Of a stretch of 64,000 nucleotides of DNA, positions 10,046 to 17,809 are shown piece by piece (position 1 is the stretch's first letter; each line of letters starts with the position of its first letter). Origin of the DNA: Brucella pseudogrignonensis (GTDB lineage Bacteria > Pseudomonadota > Alphaproteobacteria > Rhizobiales > Rhizobiaceae); assembly GCF_032190615.1 (NCBI RefSeq), contig NZ_JAVLAT010000001.1, positions 372,001-436,000 of the forward strand, in the 5' to 3' direction. The notes under the pieces are model-generated. The model was not told the origin of the DNA and ran no database searches. It worked only from the letters and a program-made list of their open reading frames with translations. The position numbers and the translations under genes were made by a program.

Positions 10046-11548
10046 TTGGAAAACTTAAGTTTGACTACTCTCAATCCAATAGCCTCGTCTTCAACTGACA
10101 AAACCCTCTTCGGCCTTCCGTTGGCCGTCGTCTTTATTCTGTGCTACTTCGCCTTTCAAGCGCTACTGGTAACTGTCGTCTCCAACGGCGCGGGCCTTGA
10201 TGACGCGGAACAACTGGCGAATATCAGCTACCTGGATTGGGGATATGGCGGATCTCAGCCGCCTCTTTATACATGGATAACAAGCCTTACGTCATCCGTG
10301 CTTGGAACTTCCATGCTGACACTTCAGATCGTCAAGTTCGGATTGTTGGCAAGCTTATTCGCAAGCGTTTATGGCGGAATGCGGCTGCTCGGCTTTTCCA
10401 ATTTGGTTGCATCTGCATCAATGCTGGGACTGTTTCTCATTCCGCAAATCGGTTGGGAATCTCAGCGCGCACTCACACATTCAGTTGCAAGCACATCCGG
10501 TTGCGCTTGGGCTTTCCTCACTTTTGCATGGTATATGCGCGCTCGTAGCGTAGTATCGGCAGCAGCATTCGGCGTTGCGATGGCGGCAGCAGTGCTTGGA
10601 AAGTTCAACGCTTCTCTCTTCATCCTGATGCTGGTGATCACTGCACTATCCATCCCTGAATATCGTAAAGCACTGATTTCCAAGCTGTCTCTCATCACCA
10701 TAGCCACTTTTGCTCTTTGTGTATCGCCCACTGCCATCTGGATGCTTGCGCATAAGTCAAGTGTCATTGCCCGTTCTGAAAAACTTCAAATCGGCGCATC
10801 AGGCAATCTGTTTGTCGACCGCTTGCAGGGCGTCATTAGCTTTGCAGAAGCTGCGTTTTTGTTTTCTATTTTGATATTGGCTATTGCCGGTATTATTTCG
10901 CTCATTCATTACCGCAAACGAACCACGGCAAAAACACCATTCACAGCTGGTGAACAGCTTATGCGTCGGCTTCTCATCGTTGGGATTTTAATTGTTTTTA
11001 CAGGCGTGATAATTGCCGGCGTTAGCAATATAAAAGATCGCTGGTTACAGCCTGTTCTGTTTTTAACGCCTGCAACTATCGCCTGTTTGTTTTCACAATA
11101 TCGAAGAGACAGTCGAGCGCTTATCGACTTTGCTCTAATTAGTACGGCTTTTGCCCTGATTGTTCCGGCGGTTCTCGCCTACTACCTCAATTATGGGTCC
11201 AGTAATCCGCCTTATGGGCAGCTAGATTATCGCGGGCTTTATGAAGAGATTCATAAAGATGGAAACTTCAAAACGATCATTACCGACTATCCGCAGATTG
11301 CAGGAAATTTCCGACTTTTTGATCCATCAATTGAAGTAATTCATCCGGAAACTCCCTATGGCGCCTCCAAAGCTTCCAGCGATGTGCTTGTAATGTGGTT
11401 TGGTGACACCACACCCAATGCACGTGTATCACCACTTATCAATGAAGCGCGGATCAACCCGCCAGCAACAGGCATAAGCACAAAAGATATCATCTATCTC
11501 ACGCGACCAGATCAACACCTCACTGTCAGTTATTTTTTAAAGAAATAA
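10046..11548 (+). CDS. GT-C type membrane glycosyltransferase (ArnT/PMT-like)
   Basis: Integral membrane protein of 500 residues with an N-terminal helix, a periplasmic acidic motif (GLDDAEQLANISYLDWGYG, DD near residue 52) and about ten further helices, then a soluble C-terminal domain. This is the GT-C architecture of glycosyltransferase family 39/83 proteins such as ArnT, which use polyprenyl-phosphate sugars. The acceptor is unknown; a cell-envelope glycan or lipid A is likely. The frame starts at TTG 10046 (a second TTG lies at 10061); the ATGs at 10030 and 10038 are in other frames. A terminator follows. It stands alone between the candidate sRNA and the convergent entericidin gene. Confidence 0.8.
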   Translation: MENLSLTTLNPIASSSTDKTLFGLPLAVVFILCYFAFQALLVTVVSNGAGLDDAEQLANISYLDWGYGGSQPPLYTWITSLTSSVLGTSMLTLQIVKFGLLASLFASVYGGMRLLGFSNLVASASMLGLFLIPQIGWESQRALTHSVASTSGCAWAFLTFAWYMRARSVVSAAAFGVAMAAAVLGKFNASLFILMLVITALSIPEYRKALISKLSLITIATFALCVSPTAIWMLAHKSSVIARSEKLQIGASGNLFVDRLQGVISFAEAAFLFSILILAIAGIISLIHYRKRTTAKTPFTAGEQLMRRLLIVGILIVFTGVIIAGVSNIKDRWLQPVLFLTPATIACLFSQYRRDSRALIDFALISTAFALIVPAVLAYYLNYGSSNPPYGQLDYRGLYEEIHKDGNFKTIITDYPQIAGNFRLFDPSIEVIHPETPYGASKASSDVLVMWFGDTTPNARVSPLINEARINPPATGISTKDIIYLTRPDQHLTVSYFLKK

Positions 11549-11576
11549 AAAGGTCCGGGCAAACCCGAACCTTTTT
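11547..11576. terminator. Bidirectional intrinsic terminator
   Basis: AAAGGTCCGGG and CCCGAACCTTTTT form a stem with a CAAA loop, A-run on the left and T-run on the right. It serves both the rightward glycosyltransferase and the leftward entericidin gene, whose stop codon lies 4 bp away. Confidence 0.85.
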
Positions 11577-11579
11577 CAT

Positions 11580-11714
11580 TTACTCAACTGTTTCTTGAAC
11601 AGCATGCGCAGTGCTCTTCACATCGCGCCCTACACCGCGAACCGTATTAGCACAGGAAGCTAACGTGAATGCGCAAAGGACAATAGCAACAGGAACGATA
11701 CGAGATAGCTTCAT
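11580..11714 (-). CDS. Entericidin A/B-family small lipoprotein
   Basis: A 44-residue protein read from the ATG at 11714, MKLSRIVPVAIVLCAFTLAS then CANTVRGVGRDVKSTAHAVQETVE. It has a lipoprotein signal peptide with lipobox LASC (lipidated Cys21) and the entericidin consensus N-T-x-R-G-x-G-x-D. GGAGAG precedes the ATG. E. coli entericidins are small membrane lipoproteins linked to stationary-phase lysis (EcnB) and its antagonist (EcnA); here there is a single copy, as is usual in alphaproteobacteria, and function is unproven. It lies downstream of and on the same strand as the LysR gene, about 145 bp away. Confidence 0.88.
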   Translation of the reverse strand: MKLSRIVPVAIVLCAFTLASCANTVRGVGRDVKSTAHAVQETVE

Positions 11715-11859
11715 CGGGGCTCTCCATTGAGGTCACAGTCTAACAAGTAAACCGCCTGAAAGACCGGCCCGCCCTGCCCGGTATTCTGGTGGTGAAGCTG
11801 TTTTTACAGCTGTCACATCAGCCATCTAGCGCAGCATTTTTTCCCGACAAGAGCGCGGC

Positions 11860-12819
11860 TTAGCCACAAACCGCTGCAAGGTTACTCCAACCCGAACGCA
11901 AAGTTTCAAACCGACCACTGCGGCGATAAGATTCAAAGACATTGCGCAGATGATCCGCCACAACCTGAATATGCGGCCCTACATCCGGACGAATGATCAT
12001 TCCAAGCTGATAACGTCCCAATTCCGGCAAACCATGTTCAGGGCCGAGCGCAACAATGCCTTCACCAAGTAGCGTCTTACCAAACGGTGCAATCGCAAGA
12101 TCAGCTTGTATTGCCGCACGCTGCCCCGTTGAGTGTGAACTCATATAGGCAATGCGATACTGACGACCCGAGCTCTCCAACGCTTCCAGCGCATTGCCGC
12201 GCCATGCACAGCCCTCTTCCCATATTGAAAGCGGCAGCGGATCGCGACGATAGGCCGTTCCACATTTCGCACCCGCCCAGACAAGCTCCTCATCAAGCAA
12301 AACTTCAATGTCGCCTTTGCTTGGAACAGTATGGGAGAGGTTAACGAGCGTAACGTCCAGACGCCGCTCGTCCAGACGCTTACGCAGATTGGTGCTTTGA
12401 TCAATCACCACATCAACCGTGACACCGGGATGTGTCTCGGCAAATCGTTTCAACACCAACGGCAAAACACATTCGCCAATATCATCCGGCGATCCCAGAC
12501 GAACAACACCCGTAATCGTAGGAGCCAGAAATTTAGCGACGGCTTCACGATTGAGAGCCAGCAGCCGCCGTGCATAGCCTAGAAGCATCTCGCCATCGCT
12601 GGTCAATGTCACAGACCGCGCATCGCGATCAAACACAACAACGCCTATTTGCTCTTCAAGCTTCTTGATTTGCATCGAGACTGCTGAGGGTGTGCGAAAC
12701 ACGACATTCGCGGCGGCAGAAAAACTGCCAGTGTCTGCGATAGCCGCGAATGTACGCAACACATCAATGTCGAGCATAGGCATGGGATGCTGAACCGGCG
12801 CTGTCATGTTGAACTCCAT
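11860..12819 (-). CDS. LysR-family transcriptional regulator
   Basis: Regulator of up to 319 residues with an N-terminal winged helix-turn-helix (LDIDVLRTFAAIADTGSFSAAANVVFRTPSAVSMQIKKLE, given here in outline, residues about 15-75) and a LysR substrate-binding domain to the end. Starts at 12819, 12807 or 12783 are possible; none has a strong ribosome-binding site. It is divergently transcribed from a DUF1127 gene 140 bp away. In Brucella and Agrobacterium the LysR regulator VtlR controls DUF1127 small proteins and AbcR sRNAs, so this could be VtlR or a relative, but I infer that from context only and cannot compare sequences here. Confidence 0.9.
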   Translation of the reverse strand: MEFNMTAPVQHPMPMLDIDVLRTFAAIADTGSFSAAANVVFRTPSAVSMQIKKLEEQIGVVVFDRDARSVTLTSDGEMLLGYARRLLALNREAVAKFLAPTITGVVRLGSPDDIGECVLPLVLKRFAETHPGVTVDVVIDQSTNLRKRLDERRLDVTLVNLSHTVPSKGDIEVLLDEELVWAGAKCGTAYRRDPLPLSIWEEGCAWRGNALEALESSGRQYRIAYMSSHSTGQRAAIQADLAIAPFGKTLLGEGIVALGPEHGLPELGRYQLGMIIRPDVGPHIQVVADHLRNVFESYRRSGRFETLRSGWSNLAAVCG

Positions 12820-12831
12820 AGCTTTTCGCTA

Positions 12832-12879
12832 GTTCAATTTTTCTGATCATATAGCTTTGTATATTTCGTTTGATTGAAC
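12832..12879. promoter_or_regulatory. Inverted repeat GTTCAAT / ATTGAAC between LysR and DUF1127 genes
   Basis: A perfect 7-bp inverted repeat (12832-12838 and 12873-12879) flanks an AT-rich 34-bp spacer in the divergent promoter region. LysR regulators often bind widely spaced half-sites in such positions, so it is a candidate operator for autoregulation and DUF1127 control. Inference from position and symmetry only. Confidence 0.4.
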
Positions 12880-12959
12880 GTCAAGATGACCGCAAGCTTC
12901 GGGCATAGAGATCAAGTCACTCCCGAACACATGATCTCAATTTTGTCTGGAGAACGAAA

Positions 12960-13202
12960 ATGAGCCTTCAATGTGAAGCATTGCAAAACGAATGTAGGTT
13001 ACGCTCGTCTTTGATCCCAAGCTGGCTCAAGGCAAACCTAGCAACATTCAACGAATTTTATTCCAACTGGAAATACCATCGACGCGTTAAAAGGAGCCGC
13101 AGGGCATTGGAGGCTTTGCCCGAACACATTCTTCACGATATCGGCTGGCCTTGCGTTGATGATCGGCTGCCTGCTCCAACACTGAAAGCCGAAAGGCGTT
13201 AG
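12960..13202 (+). CDS. DUF1127 small protein
   Basis: An 80-residue basic protein ending in the DUF1127 pattern: WKYHRRVKRSRRALEALPEHILHDIGWP at residues 39-66, matching the usual aromatic/arginine-rich helix followed by L-x-x-L-x-D-I-G. TGGAGAA lies just before the ATG. The N-terminal extension of about 35 residues is longer than in the commonest 45-50-residue members. DUF1127 proteins in Rhizobiales affect phosphate/carbon metabolism and RNA turnover and are targets of VtlR-type LysR regulators; the divergent LysR gene fits this. Confidence 0.85.
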   Translation: MSLQCEALQNECRLRSSLIPSWLKANLATFNEFYSNWKYHRRVKRSRRALEALPEHILHDIGWPCVDDRLPAPTLKAERR

Positions 13203-13376
13203 TAATATTGCAAATTGAGGGCAGGATATTCGATGCCTTCAATTTAGCGACATCTAGGCACCAATTTACGGCAGGCATTTAGCCGCACTATTCAATCTGA
13301 ACGTTCTATGTCTCAATATGTCTGTTCTGTTTGCGCCATAGCCGCCCCCTTAGAAAACAAGGCTGTCGCAACAGGA

Positions 13377-13427
13377 TGACCGGTCAAAAAACGACCGGAT
13401 GACAAGACCGGTAAAATTCCGGTGTCA
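13377..13427 (+). promoter_or_regulatory. Cluster of ACCGG repeats upstream of the GlxA-type regulator
   Basis: GACCGG occurs at 13378, 13393 and 13406 in direct orientation (spacings of 15 and 13 bp) and CCGGT in inverse orientation at 13419. The last pair forms an inverted repeat ATGAC-(AAG)-ACCGG / CCGGT-GTCAT across 13400-13427. Arrays like this are typical operators. The 13203-13499 gap otherwise shows no gene. The most likely binder is the regulator encoded immediately downstream, but that is inference. Confidence 0.45.
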
Positions 13428-13499
13428 TGACGGAGGCACAAGGCCTGAATTGCGTCGGGAACCCGCAACAAGGCTTTTAAGAATGGGAACGGTCAGGCT

Positions 13500-14498
13500 A
13501 TGATTGAAGCTTCATCGATTAAGCGATCTATTGTTTTTTTTCTGGTGCCGGACTTTTCGATGATCGCATTTGCGACAGCGATTGAACCGCTGCGCATTGC
13601 CAATCGCATGCTGGGCTATGAAGCCTATCGCTGGCGGCTCACATCAAGTGATGGCAAGCCGGTCAAAGCATCGAACGGTGTAGAATGCGCCGTCAACGCT
13701 TCACTGGAAGACGAACGTCGTTTCCTTCAGCGTGAGCAACGGCCATCCATGGTCTTCGTTTGCTCAGGCGTTTACGTTGAAGAGTTCCGCAACAAGTCTG
13801 TCTTTGCCTGGCTACGTGAAGAATATAATCGCGGCGTAGCGGTGGGCGGCCTCTGCACGGGCGCGCATATTCTAGCCGCCGCAGGTCTCCTCTCCGGCAA
13901 ACGATGCGCGATACACTGGGAAAACCTGCCAGGGTTCTCCGAAGCTTTTCCGAAAGCAGAAGTTTATGCCGACCTCTTTGAGGTGGACGGCAATATTTAC
14001 ACATGCGCTGGTGGCACAGCAGCACTCGATATGATGCTGAAACTGATTGGCGATGACTTTGATGACAATCTGGTGAATCGTATCTGCGAACAGGCACTAA
14101 CCGACCGCGTCCGCAATCCACATGATCGTCAGCGCCTGCCACTGCGTGCGCGCCTTGGCATTCAAAACTCAAAAATTCTCACCATCATCGAAATGATGGA
14201 GGCCAATCTTTCCGAGCCGGAAACTCTCATTGATGTGGCGCATAGTATAGGTCTATCGCGCCGTCAGGTTGAACGGCTGTTCCGGCAGGAAATGGGCCGT
14301 TCACCGGCCAGATATTATCTTGAAATACGTCTTGATCGGGCGCGGCATCTTCTATTGCAGTCCTCTATGCCGGTGGTGGAAGTGGCTGTTGCATGCGGGT
14401 TTGTGTCCGCGTCGCATTTTTCCAAGTGTTACCGCGAACTTTATGGCCGTTCACCACAGCAGGAGCGAGCTGATCGTAAAATGCTTATAGCAGCATGA
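13500..14498 (+). CDS. GlxA-type AraC-family regulator (DJ-1/PfpI domain plus HTH)
   Basis: A 332-residue regulator with an N-terminal GATase1/DJ-1-like domain (FFLVPDFSMIAFATAIEPLRIANR at the start; GLCTGAHILAAAGLLSGKRCAIHWE near residue 120 with the nucleophile-elbow cysteine) and a C-terminal AraC double HTH from about residue 220 (IGLSRRQVERLFRQEMG; VAVACGFVSASHFSKCYRELYG). Members such as GbdR and CdhR control glycine betaine, dimethylglycine or carnitine catabolism. The next gene is a dimethylglycine-dehydrogenase-like protein, so it is likely its activator. A terminator follows at 14507, so the two are separate transcripts. Confidence 0.9.
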   Translation: MIEASSIKRSIVFFLVPDFSMIAFATAIEPLRIANRMLGYEAYRWRLTSSDGKPVKASNGVECAVNASLEDERRFLQREQRPSMVFVCSGVYVEEFRNKSVFAWLREEYNRGVAVGGLCTGAHILAAAGLLSGKRCAIHWENLPGFSEAFPKAEVYADLFEVDGNIYTCAGGTAALDMMLKLIGDDFDDNLVNRICEQALTDRVRNPHDRQRLPLRARLGIQNSKILTIIEMMEANLSEPETLIDVAHSIGLSRRQVERLFRQEMGRSPARYYLEIRLDRARHLLLQSSMPVVEVAVACGFVSASHFSKCYRELYGRSPQQERADRKMLIAA

Positions 14499-14506
14499 TC
14501 ACATTA

Positions 14507-14538
14507 AAAGCCACGCTCCTTAGCGTGGCTTTCGATTT
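14507..14538 (+). terminator. Intrinsic terminator after the GlxA-type regulator
   Basis: AAAGCCACGCT and AGCGTGGCTTT pair perfectly (11 bp) around a CCTT loop, followed by TCGATTTT. Confidence 0.8.
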
Positions 14539-14715
14539 TAAATCAGGGCGATAGCCACGCCTCATGAATCAAACTCTCAATATCGCACGCATATGAAAAT
14601 CAACATTTCGGCTCAATCAAATACACATTTAACTTCGGTCGCCGGACGCTCTGATTATGTCGTAGAATGAATATTGTTGGCCCACACCAATCACTATGAT
14701 TCCATCAAATTATAA

Positions 14716-17292
14716 ATGGGATCGCATAAAATGGCAGAGTTTCCTAAGAAGGCAAAAGTCGTCATTGTCGGACTTGGCGGCATCGTCGGTGCATCGGTCG
14801 TCCACCACCTGATTGAGCGCGGTTGGGACGACATTGTCGGCATTGATAAATCCGGTATTCCGACGGATATCGGCTCCACAGCACATGCTTCCGATTTCTG
14901 TTATGCGACCAGTCACGACTTTCTATCGTGTTGGACCACGCTTTACTCCATCGATTTCTACGAAAAGATGGGGCATTACGCCCGTGTCGGCGGCATCGAA
15001 ATAGCTCGCGTCGGTGATGATTCCCGCATGGAAGAGCTGAAGCGCAAGGTCGCATCTGGCAAAGCCTTTGGCACTCGCGTTCGACTGATGGAGCCATCCG
15101 AAGTCAAAGAGAAGTTCCCACTCATCGAAGAAAGCCTCGTTCAGGGCGCTCTTTGGGATCCCGATGCGGGCCTTGTCATTCCACGGTCACAAACCGTTGC
15201 TGGCAAGCTGGTCGATCAGGCAGAAGCCGCTGGCAAACTACAGAGCTTTGCGAATACGCCCGCTCAGTCACTCATTGTTGAAAATGGACGCATCAAAGGT
15301 GTTGTTACGCATCGCGGAACTATAGAAGCGGATTATGTCGTTATTTGTGCCGGACTTTGGGGCCGCTTGATTGCCGAAATGGTTGGTGAAGACCTGCCAG
15401 TCATGCCGATCGATCATCCGCTCACCTTTTTCGGACCCTATAATGAGTTTGCAGGCACCGGCAAGGAAATCGGCTGGCCGCTTCTGCGCGATCAGGGCAA
15501 TTCTGCCTATATGCGCGACACGGGCGACCCAAAGACTGCCGAAGGCGGGCAAATCGAGTGGGGCTATTACGAGGAAACCAATCCGCGCCTTTGCCACCCT
15601 CGTGATCTGCTTGAAAAGCACGAAGCCCGCCTGTCGCCCTCGCAGCGCGATCTCGATATGGAACAGGTACTCGAACCACTCGAACGCGCCATTGAATTGA
15701 CACCCATTCTGGGCGAACTCGGCTATAATGAAAGCCATTCCTTCAACGGCTTTTTGCAGGTGACGACCGATGGTGGCCCATCGATGGGCGAAAGCCAGAA
15801 GGTGCGCGGTCTCTGGTACGCGGTTGCAATATGGGTCAAGGACGGCCCCGGCATGGGCAAGCTCATTGCCGATTGGATGACCGATGGCCGGACGTCAATT
15901 GATCATCATGCCATCGACTATTCGCGCTTTTATCCGCATCAAATGACGGAGCAGTTCATCTGGGATCGCTGCACCGAAACCGCGATGAAGGTCTATAATC
16001 CAGCAGTCCATCCGCGTGAGCCATTCTCCAAAGGCCGCAACATTCGCCGCTCACCTTTCTATGAGCGTGAAAAAGAACTCGGCGGCTACTTCATGGAGCT
16101 AGGCGGCTGGGAGCGGGCGCATGGCTATGCGGCCAATGAACATCTGCTGGAAAAATATGGTGACCGCATTCCCGTCCGCGAAAATGAATGGGATAACCGC
16201 CATTTCTGGCGTGTCTCCAATGCCGAACATCTCGCATTGAGCGAAGATTGCGGCATTATCAATCTCTCGCACTTCGCCATGTATGACATTGAAGGCCCGG
16301 ACCATGTCGACCTGATGGAATGGCTTTGTGCTGCCAAAATTGGCGGCGATGCGAATATCGGCAAAGGCATTTACACACACTTCCTCGACAGTGAAGGCAT
16401 GGTGCGCGCCGATTTTACCGCAATCCGCATGGCTGACCGCATTCGTATGATCAACGGTGCAGATGCTGGTCCCCGCGATTTCCATTACATGCGCCGGGTT
16501 GCTGAGGATAAAGGCTTTGATGTCACCATCACCGATGTGACGGAAAAATACGTCACCATTGGCATTTGGGGACCGAATGCTCGCGAAAATCTCAAAAAAG
16601 TTGTCGAAGACCCGGATGGTCTTGATCCCGAAAACTTCGCTTTTGCAGCGATCAAGCCAATCCGCATTGCAGGTAAAGACGTTACCGCGTTCCGTATTTC
16701 CTATGTCGGCGAACAGGGCTGGGAATTGCACATGCGTTACGAAGACGGGCTTGCCGTCTGGGATGCGCTGCGCTCAACGGGTGCTATTGCTGTTGGCGTT
16801 GAAACCTACGCCAATACACGCCGCATGGAAAAAAGTCTGCGTCTTCAAAATGCAGACCTGCTCACGGAATATAACCTGTTGGAAGCCGACCTTGCCCGCC
16901 CGAAGGTTAAGGAAGCAGACTTCTGTGGCAAGGCAAAGCACCTTGAATATAAAGCTCGCGAACATCAGCCAGCAATGCTCTGCACGTTGGTCATGAGCGA
17001 GAATGTCGATTCCAAAGGCGTTGCACGCTATCCGGTCGGCATTTTGCCGGTGCTCGATCCTGAAACAGGTGAAACACTTGTCGATGAACTCGGTCGTCGC
17101 TCTTTCACATCGTCCATCGCCTATGGACCAACCATTGGCAAAAATATCGCGCTCGCCTATCTGCCATGGTCCTATTGTCAGGAAGGCCGCAAGCTGAATG
17201 TGGAATATTTTGGCGAGACCTACCCTGTCGAAGTCGTATCGATTGGTTATAAACCGCTTTACGACCCCGAAAATCTTAAGCCGCGAAGCTAA
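14716..17292 (+). CDS. Dimethylglycine/sarcosine dehydrogenase-like FAD oxidoreductase with GcvT domain
   Basis: An 858-residue fusion: N-terminal DAO-type FAD domain (VVIVGLGGIVGASVVHHL near residues 15-32), FAO_M linker, then GcvT_N and GcvT_C folate-binding domains (from about residue 460; ISYVGEQGWELHMRY near 660). Such enzymes demethylate dimethylglycine, sarcosine or related N-methyl compounds and pass the methylene group to tetrahydrofolate. Where close relatives read GSTWHA (histidine linked to FAD) this protein has GSTAHASDF, so the histidine is kept but the context differs. The ATG at 14731, with GGGA before it, is as likely a start as 14716. The regulator upstream supports a methylated-amine substrate; which one is not known. 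Confidence 0.85.
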   Translation: MGSHKMAEFPKKAKVVIVGLGGIVGASVVHHLIERGWDDIVGIDKSGIPTDIGSTAHASDFCYATSHDFLSCWTTLYSIDFYEKMGHYARVGGIEIARVGDDSRMEELKRKVASGKAFGTRVRLMEPSEVKEKFPLIEESLVQGALWDPDAGLVIPRSQTVAGKLVDQAEAAGKLQSFANTPAQSLIVENGRIKGVVTHRGTIEADYVVICAGLWGRLIAEMVGEDLPVMPIDHPLTFFGPYNEFAGTGKEIGWPLLRDQGNSAYMRDTGDPKTAEGGQIEWGYYEETNPRLCHPRDLLEKHEARLSPSQRDLDMEQVLEPLERAIELTPILGELGYNESHSFNGFLQVTTDGGPSMGESQKVRGLWYAVAIWVKDGPGMGKLIADWMTDGRTSIDHHAIDYSRFYPHQMTEQFIWDRCTETAMKVYNPAVHPREPFSKGRNIRRSPFYEREKELGGYFMELGGWERAHGYAANEHLLEKYGDRIPVRENEWDNRHFWRVSNAEHLALSEDCGIINLSHFAMYDIEGPDHVDLMEWLCAAKIGGDANIGKGIYTHFLDSEGMVRADFTAIRMADRIRMINGADAGPRDFHYMRRVAEDKGFDVTITDVTEKYVTIGIWGPNARENLKKVVEDPDGLDPENFAFAAIKPIRIAGKDVTAFRISYVGEQGWELHMRYEDGLAVWDALRSTGAIAVGVETYANTRRMEKSLRLQNADLLTEYNLLEADLARPKVKEADFCGKAKHLEYKAREHQPAMLCTLVMSENVDSKGVARYPVGILPVLDPETGETLVDELGRRSFTSSIAYGPTIGKNIALAYLPWSYCQEGRKLNVEYFGETYPVEVVSIGYKPLYDPENLKPRS

Positions 17293-17339
17293 CGCATGTC
17301 GCGGAAAAGTGGAACCCGGTTTTCCGGTAACGACATGCG
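17293..17339. repeat. Short palindromic intergenic repeat
   Basis: An imperfect palindrome bounded by CGCATGTCG and CGACATGCG with inner arms CGGAAAA and TTTTCCG. It resembles the small palindromic elements scattered between Brucella and other Hyphomicrobiales genes and lies 1 bp after the upstream stop codon. Related elements occur at 27346 and 50504. Confidence 0.65.
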
Positions 17340-17347
17340 CAAAAATG

Positions 17348-17374
17348 AAAGCCGGGGCAAAACCCCGGCTTTTA
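17348..17374. terminator. Bidirectional intrinsic terminator
   Basis: AAAGCCGGGG and CCCCGGCTTT pair perfectly around CAAAA, ending in a T run. It lies between convergent genes and can serve both. Confidence 0.85.
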
Positions 17375-17390
17375 CATTCAAAAACCGAAA

Positions 17391-17681
17391 CTATTGAAAA
17401 GATGCCTTACCGCCGGAAATAACAATCTTTTCATCGCCTTTCAGCGCTTCACGATCACCATTCGGAAACGTTACGAAGCAGCCACCGTCACAGAATTCGA
17501 CGGTCTCACCAGCAGCAATAAGCATCTCGCGCTTTGCTACACCTTCGGTCACTACAATTGTCTGCTGAGCTGCATCGTTATTGGAAACACTGGCAGCATA
17601 GAGGCTTGGCACAGAAAAAGAGAGTGCAAGCACTGCGCCAAGTGCGACTTTGCCAGCAAAATGGACTTGAACCTTATTCAT
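17391..17681 (-). CDS. Small periplasmic protein of unknown function
   Basis: The frame is open to 17759, but the ATG at 17681 gives a 96-residue protein that begins with a good signal peptide (MNKVQVHFAGKVALGAVLAL, continuing to SLYAAS). The mature part is about 65 residues with two cysteines close together (FCDGGCF), then FPNGDREAL and a short acidic/glycine tail. I do not recognise the family. It has its own terminator and about 130 bp separate it from the upstream MscS-type gene on the same strand, so it may be cotranscribed or independent. Confidence 0.7.
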   Translation of the reverse strand: MNKVQVHFAGKVALGAVLALSFSVPSLYAASVSNNDAAQQTIVVTEGVAKREMLIAAGETVEFCDGGCFVTFPNGDREALKGDEKIVISGGKASFQ

Positions 17682-17809
17682 ATCTTTTTCAGCGTTACCG
17701 CCGCTCCCGCTACAAGCCGAAAATCGGCCCCACTCGTTTAAGCAGTCCTCTGCTCTCATTCTTGATTACTTATAAGACTTCAAAACTGAACCGCAACTGA
17801 ACACGCCGT

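Noticed and set aside
12861..12885. TTGATTGAACGTCAA in the LysR/DUF1127 gap as an FNR box
   Set aside because: The half-sites are separated by five bases instead of four and the second half is GTCAA.
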